Shown: positions 25,396 to 34,645 of the stretch, one piece after another
How the letters are laid out: each line of letters opens with the position of its first letter
Position numbering within the stretch: position 1 is the stretch's first letter
Assembly (NCBI GenBank): GCA_934678915.1
Contig: CAKUSF010000003.1
Span: 1 to 48,101 of the forward strand
Direction of reading: 5' to 3'
Source: an uncultured Bacteroidales bacterium
GTDB lineage: Bacteria > Bacteroidota > Bacteroidia > Bacteroidales > UBA932
DNA length: 48,101 nt
The notes under the pieces: generated by a model
Told to the model about the DNA's origin: nothing
Databases searched by the model: none
The model's input: the letters and a program-made list of their open reading frames with translations, nothing else
Program-made: the position numbers and the translations under genes

Positions 25396-27057
25396 ATGAG
25401 AAGGCTTCAGGCTATTTTCCTGGCCGCCATCCTTTCACTCATCGCTGTTCCGTTTTGTGCAGGCAGCGACGTTGATTCGTTGAAAATCAACGTGGATCTT
25501 TTGGATGACGGATCTGCAGTCGTGACCGAGACGTGGCGGATTGACGTCTCTGATGACATTACCGAATGGTATCTCGTTGCTGGCAACATGGGGCAGATGA
25601 CAATCAGCGACCTTCAAGTCAAAGATGAGACTGGCAATGAATATGTCAACGAAGGAGAGTGGGATGTAAATCGCAATCGTGCCCGCAAAGCCGGCAGGTG
25701 CGGCCTCGTCACAAAATCTGACGGCTATGAGATCTGTTGGGGTGTCGGAAGCTCAGGATGGCACACTTACACAGTGCGTTACCTGCTGACAGGTTTGGTT
25801 AAGGGGCATGAGGACATGGACGGTTTCAATCACATGTTCGTGGCCAGAGACTTAGGCTCATCGCCTCAATCCATCCTACTAACAATCAGAAAATCAGGAG
25901 TTGAGCTAACCACTGAAAACACTAAAGTCTGGGCCTTTGGATTTCGCGGAGAGATTCATGTTCGAGACAGCGTTGTCGTTGCCAACACAACAGAGCCGTT
26001 CACTCGGAAAAGTGCCCTAATTGCTATGGTCGGTTTTCAGAAAGGGATGTTCCATCCAGCTCTGAATGAAGACCGTACATTTGATGAAGTTCGTGAAGAG
26101 GCTATGGAAGGGAGCGACTACACTGAGCCGGAGGAGGATGACAGTGACTTTTTGATCGGGATCTTCGCTGGCATAGCCGCAGCCCTGTCTGTATTCTTCA
26201 GTGCCAAATACATTTCCAAGACAGTCAAAAGGAAGAAAGAACTTCTTGGCGGAAAAATGAAAGATGTTCCATGGTTCCGAGACACTCCCCTTGATGGTAA
26301 TCTTATGAAATCCAGCAATATTCTTCTGGCTTTCTCTGGTAACACCATGACTGAAAGACAGAATCTTATTGCAGCCTACATAACGAGACTCTTCTACCGT
26401 GGAGCATTCGAAGTTATCCCTGTGCAAGGTTCGTCCAAGTCTCAGATGAGAATCAAAGAATTACCTGTCACGGAAGCTGAAAAGGCAAATGAAGACACCA
26501 AACTGGAATTTGAACTGTACTCTTTCATCAAGAAAGCCGCAGGTGATGATGGCATCCTTCAGAAGAATGAACTCAAACGTTGGGCTGACTCACATGGAGA
26601 GGAACTCTACGATTGGGGGCAGGACGCCATAGACGGTACGACAATCTGGAGCATGAAACCGGAAGAAGCGCGGCAAGTCTTTGGTCTGAGACGTTTCCTA
26701 AAGGATTTCACTCTGATTAAAGACAGGGGTGTGGTCGAAGTCAAGCTTTGGAGCAACTACCTGATTTTCGCCTCTTTGTTCGGCATTGCAGACAAGTTAA
26801 TGAAGGATTTCCGCAAGGTATGTCCTGAATATTTCACTCTCTCCTCGGCATCTGAATTGCTCAACGATGATTCCACCACATTCATGATTTGGAGCATGAT
26901 CAACATGACGTCACGTAACTTCAACATGGCTGCTGCAGCCTACGAGACATCCAAAGCCAGTGACTCCGGCTCATCATGGAGCGGTGGCGGTGGAATGTCA
27001 TCATGGGGTGGCGGTGGAGGATTCTCCGGTGGCGGCTCCGGTGGCGGTGGCCGATGA
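25396..27057 (+). CDS. DUF2207 domain membrane protein
   Basis: 553 residues. A signal peptide (residues 1-22) leads to an extracytoplasmic DUF2207 domain with INVDLLDDGSAVVTETWRID, a TM helix at about 251-271, and a large cytoplasmic part. The C-terminus, about 31 residues from DSGSSWSGGGG onward, is almost pure Gly/Ser, a common end for these proteins. Function unknown; neighbouring LemA suggests joint action at the membrane. Confidence 0.88.
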   Translation: MRRLQAIFLAAILSLIAVPFCAGSDVDSLKINVDLLDDGSAVVTETWRIDVSDDITEWYLVAGNMGQMTISDLQVKDETGNEYVNEGEWDVNRNRARKAGRCGLVTKSDGYEICWGVGSSGWHTYTVRYLLTGLVKGHEDMDGFNHMFVARDLGSSPQSILLTIRKSGVELTTENTKVWAFGFRGEIHVRDSVVVANTTEPFTRKSALIAMVGFQKGMFHPALNEDRTFDEVREEAMEGSDYTEPEEDDSDFLIGIFAGIAAALSVFFSAKYISKTVKRKKELLGGKMKDVPWFRDTPLDGNLMKSSNILLAFSGNTMTERQNLIAAYITRLFYRGAFEVIPVQGSSKSQMRIKELPVTEAEKANEDTKLEFELYSFIKKAAGDDGILQKNELKRWADSHGEELYDWGQDAIDGTTIWSMKPEEARQVFGLRRFLKDFTLIKDRGVVEVKLWSNYLIFASLFGIADKLMKDFRKVCPEYFTLSSASELLNDDSTTFMIWSMINMTSRNFNMAAAAYETSKASDSGSSWSGGGGMSSWGGGGGFSGGGSGGGGR

Positions 27058-27099
27058 ATATGTCTCTTGCCAAACGGCATAAAATTCGCACAATATTCT

Positions 27100-27107
27100 T
27101 ATTTTTG
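27100..27107 (+). promoter_or_regulatory. -7 element upstream of the TPR gene
   Basis: TATTTTTG fits TAnnTTTG and lies 26 bases before the ATG at 27134, in the 76-base gap after DUF2207. No clear -33. It suggests the TPR-EnvC-TsaE genes have their own promoter. Confidence 0.45.
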
Positions 27108-27133
27108 TAAGATAAAGTTAGGAAATTAAGAAT

Positions 27134-28801
27134 ATGAACGTACATAGGTTGGTTTTGATGGTTCTGATTGGAATGATTCTGACTTCTAGTCTAGGATATT
27201 CACAGAATAACAAGAGAGCCAATAGGGCTGACGGGGAGTTGATTGATGCTGTAGCTGCTTTGGACAACAAACAGTTCAATGAAGCCAAAGGAATGTTGGA
27301 AAAGCTCATTGAGACCTCTCCGCAGAACGATGCAGCATTCTACTATCTTGGATTATGCCGTCTCTACACCAATGACATCGATGGTGCAAAAGCCGCTTTC
27401 AAGAAATCAGCGGAGTTGGATCCCTCGAATTATTGGTACAAGGAGAGACTTGCGCGAACATATTCATTGACAGGTGAGGATGACTTGACAATCGCCACCT
27501 ACGAGGAACTTCTGAAGGATTTTCCCAAGAAGAATGACATCTACTTCACTTTGGTGAATCTCTACCTTAAGCAAAACCAGTATGACAAGGCACTGAAGGC
27601 CTTGGATCAGATTGAGGCGGTGTTCGGAAAGAGCGAGAACGTGACTGCTACAAAGTACGACATTCTGCTAAGGCAGAGCAAGCCGATGGAAGCTCTAAAG
27701 ACTCTTGAAGACTACAACAAGGAGTTTTCCTCTCCATACGTCCTTACCAAACTTGGAGATCACTCGATGGCTGAGTACAAGGACACCCTGGCCTTGGCAT
27801 ACTACAAGGAGGCTCTTGACCTTCAGAACGGTTACATGCCGGCACTTCTCGGAGAGTCAGAGGTTTATAGGACACGAAGAAACTTCCCGGAATTTTTCAA
27901 GACACTGAATCTTTTCGTAGAAGATGAACAGACCGATGTCCAGGCAAAAACACAGTACCTTAGCATGCTTGTGTCGCGAATGGATCCACGGTTCATACAA
28001 AGTGCAAGGCCACAGATCGATTCTTTGTACGACAATCTGGTTTCGTGCCACCCGAACGACAGTTCAGCTCTCACAGCATCCGGGTTGTACTGGTACTCAA
28101 CAGGCAGGTCAAACAAGGCTAAAGACCTGATTCACAAGAACATGGTTCTTCATCCAGACAATTTGGGAGCGACAGCGACATACGCTCAGTTGTTAGGTTA
28201 CATGAAGGAATGGGAAGCACTTGAGAAAACGTGTGACAGCGCGATTGTAAGATTCCCGAAAGAAACCGCGTTCCTAGACATGAAAAACGTAGCATGCTAC
28301 AACAGGAAGGATTGGCAGGGAATCATTGACAACAATCGCAAAATCATCGAAATTGCTCAAGGCGACACTTCCATCACGATTCCTGCACTCTCTTCAATCG
28401 GTGACATGTACCACGAACTCGGAAACGAGAAGGAAGCATTCAAGGTTTACTCACAGGTTCTGAAGGTGAATCCTAACTATGCACCTGCTCTGAACAACTA
28501 TGCCTATTATCTGGCTCTAAAGGGAATCAAACTTAAAAAGGCATGTGCAATGAGCAGGAAAACTGTCGAGCAGGAGCCAGATAATCCGACCTACCTTGAC
28601 ACCTACGGATGGATTCTCCACCTTTTGGGCAAGGATAAGGAAGCCAAGGCTCAATTCAAGCATGCCATGCTTTACGGGGCTAAGGAAAGTGCCACTTGCT
28701 TGGAGCACTATGCCATTGTTTTGGAAGCACTTGGGGAAACAGACCTTGCTAAAGTGTACCGGACACAGGCTGCTAACAAAAAGGCAGAAGGAAAGGAATG
28801 A
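27134..28801 (+). CDS. tetratricopeptide-repeat protein, exported
   Basis: 555 residues with a signal peptide (residues 1-24, cut near GYSQ). Helical repeats run nearly throughout, for example DAAFYYLGLCRLYTNDIDGA and SIGDMYHELGNEKEAFKVYS. PxLDTYGWILHLLGKDKEAK near the C-terminus is a typical last TPR of Bacteroidota periplasmic TPR proteins. Such proteins are scaffolds for other envelope proteins. The stop overlaps the EnvC-like gene by 4 bases, suggesting joint function in the envelope. Confidence 0.9.
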   Translation: MNVHRLVLMVLIGMILTSSLGYSQNNKRANRADGELIDAVAALDNKQFNEAKGMLEKLIETSPQNDAAFYYLGLCRLYTNDIDGAKAAFKKSAELDPSNYWYKERLARTYSLTGEDDLTIATYEELLKDFPKKNDIYFTLVNLYLKQNQYDKALKALDQIEAVFGKSENVTATKYDILLRQSKPMEALKTLEDYNKEFSSPYVLTKLGDHSMAEYKDTLALAYYKEALDLQNGYMPALLGESEVYRTRRNFPEFFKTLNLFVEDEQTDVQAKTQYLSMLVSRMDPRFIQSARPQIDSLYDNLVSCHPNDSSALTASGLYWYSTGRSNKAKDLIHKNMVLHPDNLGATATYAQLLGYMKEWEALEKTCDSAIVRFPKETAFLDMKNVACYNRKDWQGIIDNNRKIIEIAQGDTSITIPALSSIGDMYHELGNEKEAFKVYSQVLKVNPNYAPALNNYAYYLALKGIKLKKACAMSRKTVEQEPDNPTYLDTYGWILHLLGKDKEAKAQFKHAMLYGAKESATCLEHYAIVLEALGETDLAKVYRTQAANKKAEGKE

Positions 28802-30003
28802 GACGGCTTACGGGAATATTCTTGCTAATCATTACCACCCTAATGTGGCAGGATCCGGCATACTCGCAGGACACCAGATCACAGGAAGCTCGCAAGGCTC
28901 GCCTACAGAAAGAAATTGCGATCCTTGACCAACAACTTCGAAGCAACGCCTCACAAAGTGCCAATGCTCTCAGCCGCCTTACCATGATTAGTGGGAAGGT
29001 GGAATCAAGAAAAAGACTCATTTCTGAAAGCGACAGGGAGATTTCTGAATATTCCGATTCTATCCGAACGAAAGAGAAAGCGATTACCCTTCTACAGTCA
29101 CGTTTGGACACTTTGTCTGATCACTACGCCAAACTTGTACGCAGTGCTTATGTCAACCGAAGTGCTAAGGTTTGGTACATGTACATCCTGGCAAGTGACA
29201 ACATCGGTCAGGCATTCAGAAGGTACGGCTACCTTAGGGATCTTTCCAAGCAGATGAACGTACAGGCTCATAAAATAGTGGAATCCAAGGCGGAACTTGA
29301 GAAGGAGAACGAGCTTCTGTCCTCCATGAAGAAAGAAGCTGAGAACATTCGCGCTCAGAGGCTGGCGGAGATGAACAAGCTTAAGGCTGAGGAAAATGAT
29401 TCGAGGAATCTCGTTAATCAATTGAAAAAGAACAAGAGGAAGTACCAGCAGGATCTTTCTCGGAAGCAACGTGAGGTCGATGCTCTCAATAGGGAGATTG
29501 AAAGGATAATCCGTGAGGCTACTGAAGAAAAAGGGGCGGCAAAGTCAGGGAAAGGGAAATCCTCAGTGAAACGCAAACCTATTGACTACACTTTGGCTAA
29601 GAAATTCGAGGCTAACAAAGGCAAACTTCCGTGGCCGGCAGATGGGCCGGTCGTAGATCATTTCGGCCAGCGTTTCCATCCGGTTTACACAAATCTCAAG
29701 CTTCCTTTCAACAACGGAGTAACCATCGCTTTGGATCCGGGAACTGTAGTAAAAGCTGTGTTTGACGGGGAGGTTAAACAGATCGTGGTCATGCCTGGCT
29801 ACAATAAATGCGTCCTCGTGCAACATGGCAACTTCTTCTCATTCTACTGCAAGTTGGAGACTGTCACTGTCAAAGCTGGAGACAAGGTTAAGACAGGTCA
29901 GAGCATCGGTACCGTGGACACAATTGGAGGAGAGACGCTTCTCCATTTCCAGATCTGGTCAGGACGGAATCCTCAGAATCCGGAGACGTGGCTAAGACCA
30001 TAA
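28798..30003 (+). CDS. EnvC-like murein hydrolase activator (degenerate M23 domain)
   Basis: 401 residues: signal peptide (to about residue 23), two long coiled coils (about 25-115 and 150-245), and a C-terminal M23/LytM domain (280-400, starting LPWPADGPVVDHFGQRFHP). The catalytic metal ligands are lost: the H-x-G-x-D site reads NNGVT (305-309), the Y-x-HL site reads YCKL (350-353) and the H-x-H site reads LLH (381-383). E. coli EnvC is likewise inactive and activates amidases at division, so an activator role is inferred. It overlaps the TPR gene by 4 bases. Confidence 0.88.
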   Translation: MRRLTGIFLLIITTLMWQDPAYSQDTRSQEARKARLQKEIAILDQQLRSNASQSANALSRLTMISGKVESRKRLISESDREISEYSDSIRTKEKAITLLQSRLDTLSDHYAKLVRSAYVNRSAKVWYMYILASDNIGQAFRRYGYLRDLSKQMNVQAHKIVESKAELEKENELLSSMKKEAENIRAQRLAEMNKLKAEENDSRNLVNQLKKNKRKYQQDLSRKQREVDALNREIERIIREATEEKGAAKSGKGKSSVKRKPIDYTLAKKFEANKGKLPWPADGPVVDHFGQRFHPVYTNLKLPFNNGVTIALDPGTVVKAVFDGEVKQIVVMPGYNKCVLVQHGNFFSFYCKLETVTVKAGDKVKTGQSIGTVDTIGGETLLHFQIWSGRNPQNPETWLRP

Positions 30004-30012
30004 GTGAAGAAC

Positions 30013-30438
30013 ATGAAACATGAAATCATAATTAAAGACCTGCAGGACATTGATCGGGCCGCAGGTGAGTTCCTTTCGCAGACGGAAGGACATAATATTC
30101 TTGCTTTCTACGCGCCCATGGGGGCTGGTAAGACGACTTTCACAACTGCGATTTGCCGTAGGCTTGGCGTTCAGGAGGATGCTGTCAGTTCTCCAACGTT
30201 TGCGATTGTCAATGAATATCGTACCGGGTCGGGTGAGCCTATGTATCATTTTGATTTCTACCGGATCACCAAGACAGCCGAGGCACTAGACATCGGATTC
30301 TATGACTATGTGGACAGTGGATGCCTTTGCATCATGGAGTGGCCAGAGAACATTGAGGAGCTACTTCCGGAGGAGACGCTCAGGGTGCACATCAGGGTCA
30401 ATCCGGATGAGTCGCGCACGGTTTCTTGGGAGGATTAA
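30013..30438 (+). CDS. tsaE: tRNA threonylcarbamoyladenosine biosynthesis ATPase TsaE
   Basis: 141 residues from ATG 30013. The P-loop APMGAGKTTFTTAI, the SSPTFAIVNEY motif and MYHFDFYRI are diagnostic. TsaE works with TsaB and TsaD to make t6A37 of ANN-decoding tRNAs. A GTG at 30004 just after the upstream stop is possible, but ATG is more likely. It ends the operon and is followed by a strong hairpin at 30548-30615. Confidence 0.95.
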   Translation: MKHEIIIKDLQDIDRAAGEFLSQTEGHNILAFYAPMGAGKTTFTTAICRRLGVQEDAVSSPTFAIVNEYRTGSGEPMYHFDFYRITKTAEALDIGFYDYVDSGCLCIMEWPENIEELLPEETLRVHIRVNPDESRTVSWED

Positions 30439-30547
30439 TATTACTTTAATCATATCATGAGCTTTGAAAAAGCTCACTCCAATTTTATTTGGATATCAAA
30501 CATAGGTACTGACTTAAAAGCTATTAGTTATCTCATATAAAGGTGAT

Positions 30548-30615
30548 GGCCAGAAAAAAGGCAAACGCCAAATTTTGCACGGTGGACCAAAATTTGGCGT
30601 TTGATTTTTCTGGCC
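30548..30615. terminator. long perfect hairpin, probable bidirectional terminator
   Basis: An outer stem GGCCAGAAAAA (30548-30558) pairs with TTTTTCTGGCC (30605-30615), and an inner 16-bp stem CAAACGCCAAATTTTG (30562-30577) pairs with 30588-30603, with a 10-base loop. In total 27 paired bases with only a 3:1 bulge. The T-run is inside the outer stem on either strand. It lies 110 bases after tsaE. The 30439-30547 stretch before it shows no gene. Confidence 0.7.
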
Positions 30616-30664
30616 TTGTGTATCTTGCCGTTATGTATCTAACAATGTGGCTTCAAAGTTACAT

Positions 30665-30789
30665 AAGTCGCTTCGACAGGCTCAGCGACCGAAAAATAAG
30701 GCCATAGGCGCCTCGGCAAGTTTTACGGCATAATAATTATGGTCGCTGAGCTTGCGGTTGCTGAGCTTGTCGAAGCATCGAAGCGACTT
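30665..30789. repeat. palindromic intergenic repeat, copy 3
   Basis: AAGTCGCTTCGA (30665-30676) pairs perfectly with TCGAAGCGACTT (30778-30789), and GGCTCAGCGACC (30679-30690) pairs with GGTCGCTGAGC starting at 30741. A second direct copy, GGTTGCTGAGCTTGTCGAAG, is inserted on the right side (30756-30775). The core is shared with the copies at 8951-9047 and 11455-11538. It ends just before the stop of the YifB gene. Confidence 0.8.
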
Positions 30790-30796
30790 TAAATAG

Positions 30797-32371
30797 CTAC
30801 CCGAAGGTTTCGAGATTCAGGCGATCCAGGAAGCGGTAGGCGGAGGCTTCGCGGAGATATTCAGGTCTAATGTCTTTTGCCATCTCTAGGTCAGCGATAG
30901 TTCTGGCAACCTTCAAGATGCGTGAATATGCCCTTGCGGATAGGCCTAGCCGTCCTATAAGAACTTCCATCACTTTCCGGCACTCGTCATCCAATGGGCA
31001 ATGCTTTTCTAGAAGGCGATTGTTCATCTCTGCGTTTGTGAATATCCCATCCTCGGCAAACCTTTGTTTCTGAATCATTCTCGCCTTGAGGACTCGACTT
31101 GCCACAACCTCGCTGGACTCCCCTTTCTTGCGACCGACAAGTTTCGCGGTGTCAACAGGGTGTAGCCATAATTGAATGTCTATGCGGTCCATTACCGGGC
31201 CGGAAAGTTTGGACAGGTAGTTCAGCCTTTGACCTGGGGTGCAACGACACCGGTCTCCTTCTCCATAGTAGCCGCATGGGCATGGGTTCGATGCGGCCAC
31301 CAGCATGAACGAAGCAGGATATTCAAGTTTGGAACGAAGACGTGAGATTGTGACTTTACGATCTTCCATCGGTCCTCGCAAAGCCTCTAGCACTGATTTC
31401 GGCATCTGACCATATTCGTCAAGAAAGAGTATCCCGTTTTGAGCCAATGTCACCTCTCCGGGGCGTATGTCTGAGCCTGCACCTCCACCTATTATTGCTG
31501 CAAGGGACGCACTGTAATGGGGAGCGCGGAAAGGTCTTGCCCTGATTAGCCCGATCTGCGAGCCTTTCATCCCTGCAACCGAATAGATTTTGCTGGTGAC
31601 AATCGCCTCATCCGTCGTCATCGGTGGAAGGATGCCGGTCATGGCCTTGGCTAGAGAACTCTTGCCGCTTCCCGGAGGACCAACCATTATCAGATTATGC
31701 CCTCCCGCGGCTGCTATCTCCACTCCCCTCTTGGCTCCTTCCTGACCAATAATCTCAGAAAAGTCCATCACTTCCTGGCTGGCTGGCTTCCACTCACGCT
31801 GAGAGTTCCTCGTTAGTTTTCTGTAAAGCCTTGTGTTCCAAACCAGAAGATCGCTACAATCCTCCAATCCTTCAAGGATTCTAAGAACATCAGTGAGAGT
31901 CTCAACCCCGAATATCGACAGTTCTTTGCACTCCGTAGCCTCCAGAGCCGAGCGAAGCGGCAGGATGCATCCAGATAGTCCCATGTCAGTCGCAAGATCT
32001 GCAATCGGTAATGCTCCTTGGACCTCTCTGACGGAGCCATCCAAGCCAAGTTCCCCCATAATAAGGTACTTGTCAAGTCCTGAAAAGCGTTTCTGCTCAG
32101 ATGCAGCGATAATTCCGATAGCGATTGGCAGGTCGTAGCCACTGCCATTCTTCCGAACATCCGCTGGTGCAAGGTTGATCACGATTTTCTTGCCGGGGAT
32201 TCTGAATCCCAAAGATTGCAGGGCTGTGACAGTCCTTAGAAGACTTTCCTTGACAGCTACATCTGCAAGTCCGACCAGATGTATTCCTATTCCATGTGTT
32301 ATGTCCACCTCGACGGTGACAGGGACAGCTTCGATGCCGACGCACTTTGCCCCAAGAATGTTGATTAACAT
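30797..32371 (-). CDS. YifB/ComM family Mg-chelatase-like AAA+ ATPase
   Basis: 524 residues. The N-terminal ChlI/Lon-protease-like domain (1-170) contains NLAPADVRKNGSGYDLPIAI; the AAA domain has Walker A GPPGSGKS at 231-238 and Walker B ILFLDEY at 314-320; the cysteine cluster CPCGYYGEGDRCRCTPG follows. In naturally transformable bacteria ComM is a branch-migration helicase that extends recombination with incoming DNA. Here a short ComEC-family gene is also present in the window, 18 kb away, but linkage is not evidence of competence. Confidence 0.93.
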   Translation of the reverse strand: MLINILGAKCVGIEAVPVTVEVDITHGIGIHLVGLADVAVKESLLRTVTALQSLGFRIPGKKIVINLAPADVRKNGSGYDLPIAIGIIAASEQKRFSGLDKYLIMGELGLDGSVREVQGALPIADLATDMGLSGCILPLRSALEATECKELSIFGVETLTDVLRILEGLEDCSDLLVWNTRLYRKLTRNSQREWKPASQEVMDFSEIIGQEGAKRGVEIAAAGGHNLIMVGPPGSGKSSLAKAMTGILPPMTTDEAIVTSKIYSVAGMKGSQIGLIRARPFRAPHYSASLAAIIGGGAGSDIRPGEVTLAQNGILFLDEYGQMPKSVLEALRGPMEDRKVTISRLRSKLEYPASFMLVAASNPCPCGYYGEGDRCRCTPGQRLNYLSKLSGPVMDRIDIQLWLHPVDTAKLVGRKKGESSEVVASRVLKARMIQKQRFAEDGIFTNAEMNNRLLEKHCPLDDECRKVMEVLIGRLGLSARAYSRILKVARTIADLEMAKDIRPEYLREASAYRFLDRLNLETFG

Positions 32372-32434
32372 AGTTCGAGTTCATTATGTACTCCGGCAAA
32401 GATGGCACAACAAAACGTAAATTTTCAAAAGAAA

Positions 32435-32487
32435 CAGAAAAATCGTCATAAGAAACAGAAATATTTTTTCTTATGACGACTTTTCTG
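32435..32487. terminator. hairpin between TonB receptor and yifB
   Basis: CAGAAAAATCGTCATAAGAAA (32435-32455) is complementary to 32467-32487 at 20 of 21 positions, with an 11-base loop and T/A-runs at the stem ends. Reading on the minus strand it follows the TonB receptor stop (32513) by 25 bases, so it most likely terminates the C13/DUF4249/TonB operon. Confidence 0.7.
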
Positions 32488-32512
32488 AAAGAATCCGCTG
32501 ATGCTCTAGCCA

Positions 32513-34609
32513 TCAGAATTCAATAGTCCAATTCAAGCTTGGCATGATTGGGAATATGCTGACCTTCTTCCATGTGCGTTCTTCCGTGTCATAGGTAAGA
32601 CTGAATGGATTGTGTCGGTTCAAGACATTGTATATTCCTACATTCAAGGTATGATGACATCTCTTGTCTTGATTGAACTTCAGGCTGCATCCAAAATCCA
32701 GTCTGATGTAGGGCGGCATCTCGAAGTTGTTTACAGTGGTGAAATACTTAAGTGAGACCTTATCCGGCTCCTTAATCAAGAATCCTTGATAATAGCCAGA
32801 AGCGACAGTCTCCCAATGTCCAGACTGGTAGGTGAATAACGTGTTCACGGTAATCTCACGATGCTTGTTTTTAGAGATTGAATAGTCTGCCGTAACATTC
32901 AAGATGTGAGGCCTATTGAACTTGGCTGGGAATGGCACCCCCATATTCACATTCTGGAACGTACGATCCGTCTTTGACCATGTGTAAGCGATTCTGTAGT
33001 TCAGCTTATCACCTGTCTTCTCATAAAGAAACTCCAATCCTTTTGAAGTTCCTTTTCCAATGTCGATCTTGTCTCGCCATCCAGCCGCAGCTGAGCTAAA
33101 AAGGGCAGTGGCATCGGTGAAATAGACCAAATCTGTCATCTTTTTCGTGTAACAACCTAGCGACAGACGGTGTTTATCAAAAGACATGAACATACCAGCA
33201 TAATACTGACTCGCCTTCTCTGGTCCAAACTGGTTGTCAGACGGAACTATCAAGTCCAGTGACCAGCCAAGCGGGACTCCTTCCAATGTATGATAATATT
33301 GAGTTGTCCAGTCCGCGGTGGCCTCAAATCCCAGCCAAGAAGCAACATTTACCCTCGCCAGAAGGCTGGCCTCCGGATCAAAAGAATTGGATTTTATCAT
33401 GACATCCGTTCTGTCGGCTCGGTTGAAATTCAATCGTCCGGATGCGCGGAAATCATACCTGCCTTCTTTCACAAGCTCAAACTGCGAATGAACTGTACCT
33501 GTTAGGCAGTTCGTGACATGATCTGACACTGGAGAATCTAACGAGCTCATCAGTAAAGTTCCACCAGTGATCTTTTGGGACGTGGCGGGGTTAAATTGCG
33601 CATAACGTCCTTTCACCCCTCCCTGAAAATGAAATATCTTTCCATCATAGTTCGCGTAAGCTGATAGCGTTGCCTCATTAATGGAACTATGGACAGCGAG
33701 ATTGTTGTCTGTTGTTCCAAGAATTTTCACCATTCCTTGCGCATTGCTGAATTTGTTGTAAGATAGTCCGGCACGGAGGCTCCACGAATCATCAAAGCGT
33801 CCGACATACCTAAGGTTCCCGATTAAATTACTCCATTGGATGTGCTCCTCAGAGTTCACGCCATAGTCATAACTGTAAGCATCCATGCTGTTGAAGGCGC
33901 TCAAGGACAGGCTATGCTTGTCATTGATTTTCCAATTCACCTTGCCAAAAGCGTCATAGACAAGGGCTCTAGGACTGCCGATACTGTCTAACGCTGAAGA
34001 CAGACCCTTCAAGGCCCTAAGCTCCAAACCGACTGGCGAAAGTCTTACAGAGCCGATAAAAGAGATCTTGTCCTTTAGCAGTGGAGTCGAGAAACTTGTC
34101 CCAAGAATAAAATTGCTCACATTAGCCTTGCCATGAAAGCCATTGAAGTCGCCCTCCTCACTTGTAAGCTTTATGTGAGATGCTGTAAGGTTACCTTCTT
34201 CCGAAGTGAACCCTCCCACTTGAAACATCACATTAGAGATGACATCCGGTGAATATACCGACGTAAAACCTAGCAAATGGCTTGAACCATAGAGTGGCAC
34301 ACCATCCAAAGTGACAAGGTTGCTTCCTAGGTTCCCGCCTCTTACATAGAATGCGGACGACCCTTCTCCACCAGTTGACACCCCTGGGAGTGTTTGAATA
34401 TACTTGACCACGTCAGCATTACCTACCGCAGACACCATATTCTTGAAATCCTTCACTTTAATAATCCGTGTGCCGGCTTCCCTTGCCCCACTCTTCTCTC
34501 CAAACACAACAGATCCGCGCAAGGTGTCCTTCACTTCATTCGTCTGAGCGAACGTCATTGACAAAGGTAATAGAGACAACCATGCCAAAACTAATATTCT
34601 TCTTTTCAT
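32513..34609 (-). CDS. TonB-dependent outer-membrane receptor
   Basis: 698 residues from ATG 34609 (MKRRILVLAWLSLLPLSMTF), with signal cleavage likely after FAQ. The plug domain begins early (KDFKNMVSAVGNADVVKYIQ, then LPGVSTGGEGSSAFYVRGG, then NLVTLDGVPLYGSSHLLGF) and the rest is beta-barrel to a C-terminal WTIEF. The N-terminal carboxypeptidase-regulatory-like domain usual in DUF4249-linked receptors is missing. It would import a peptide or other large ligand using TonB. It is the last gene of the C13/DUF4249 cluster, 36 bases after a DUF4249 gene. An in-frame ATG at 34633 is less likely. Confidence 0.9.
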   Translation of the reverse strand: MKRRILVLAWLSLLPLSMTFAQTNEVKDTLRGSVVFGEKSGAREAGTRIIKVKDFKNMVSAVGNADVVKYIQTLPGVSTGGEGSSAFYVRGGNLGSNLVTLDGVPLYGSSHLLGFTSVYSPDVISNVMFQVGGFTSEEGNLTASHIKLTSEEGDFNGFHGKANVSNFILGTSFSTPLLKDKISFIGSVRLSPVGLELRALKGLSSALDSIGSPRALVYDAFGKVNWKINDKHSLSLSAFNSMDAYSYDYGVNSEEHIQWSNLIGNLRYVGRFDDSWSLRAGLSYNKFSNAQGMVKILGTTDNNLAVHSSINEATLSAYANYDGKIFHFQGGVKGRYAQFNPATSQKITGGTLLMSSLDSPVSDHVTNCLTGTVHSQFELVKEGRYDFRASGRLNFNRADRTDVMIKSNSFDPEASLLARVNVASWLGFEATADWTTQYYHTLEGVPLGWSLDLIVPSDNQFGPEKASQYYAGMFMSFDKHRLSLGCYTKKMTDLVYFTDATALFSSAAAGWRDKIDIGKGTSKGLEFLYEKTGDKLNYRIAYTWSKTDRTFQNVNMGVPFPAKFNRPHILNVTADYSISKNKHREITVNTLFTYQSGHWETVASGYYQGFLIKEPDKVSLKYFTTVNNFEMPPYIRLDFGCSLKFNQDKRCHHTLNVGIYNVLNRHNPFSLTYDTEERTWKKVSIFPIMPSLNWTIEF

Positions 34610-34645
34610 GACATTAATTTTCTTTTTCAGCAAACGAATATATTC

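Noticed and set aside
26962..27056. GGTGGCGG-type repeats as a possible DNA repeat or CRISPR
   Set aside because: They encode the Gly-rich tail that is normal for DUF2207 proteins; there are no regular spacers.
32097..32513. 138-codon minus-strand frame overlapping the yifB start
   Set aside because: It overlaps the conserved yifB N-terminus in another frame, starts inside the terminator hairpin region and has no homology I recognise.
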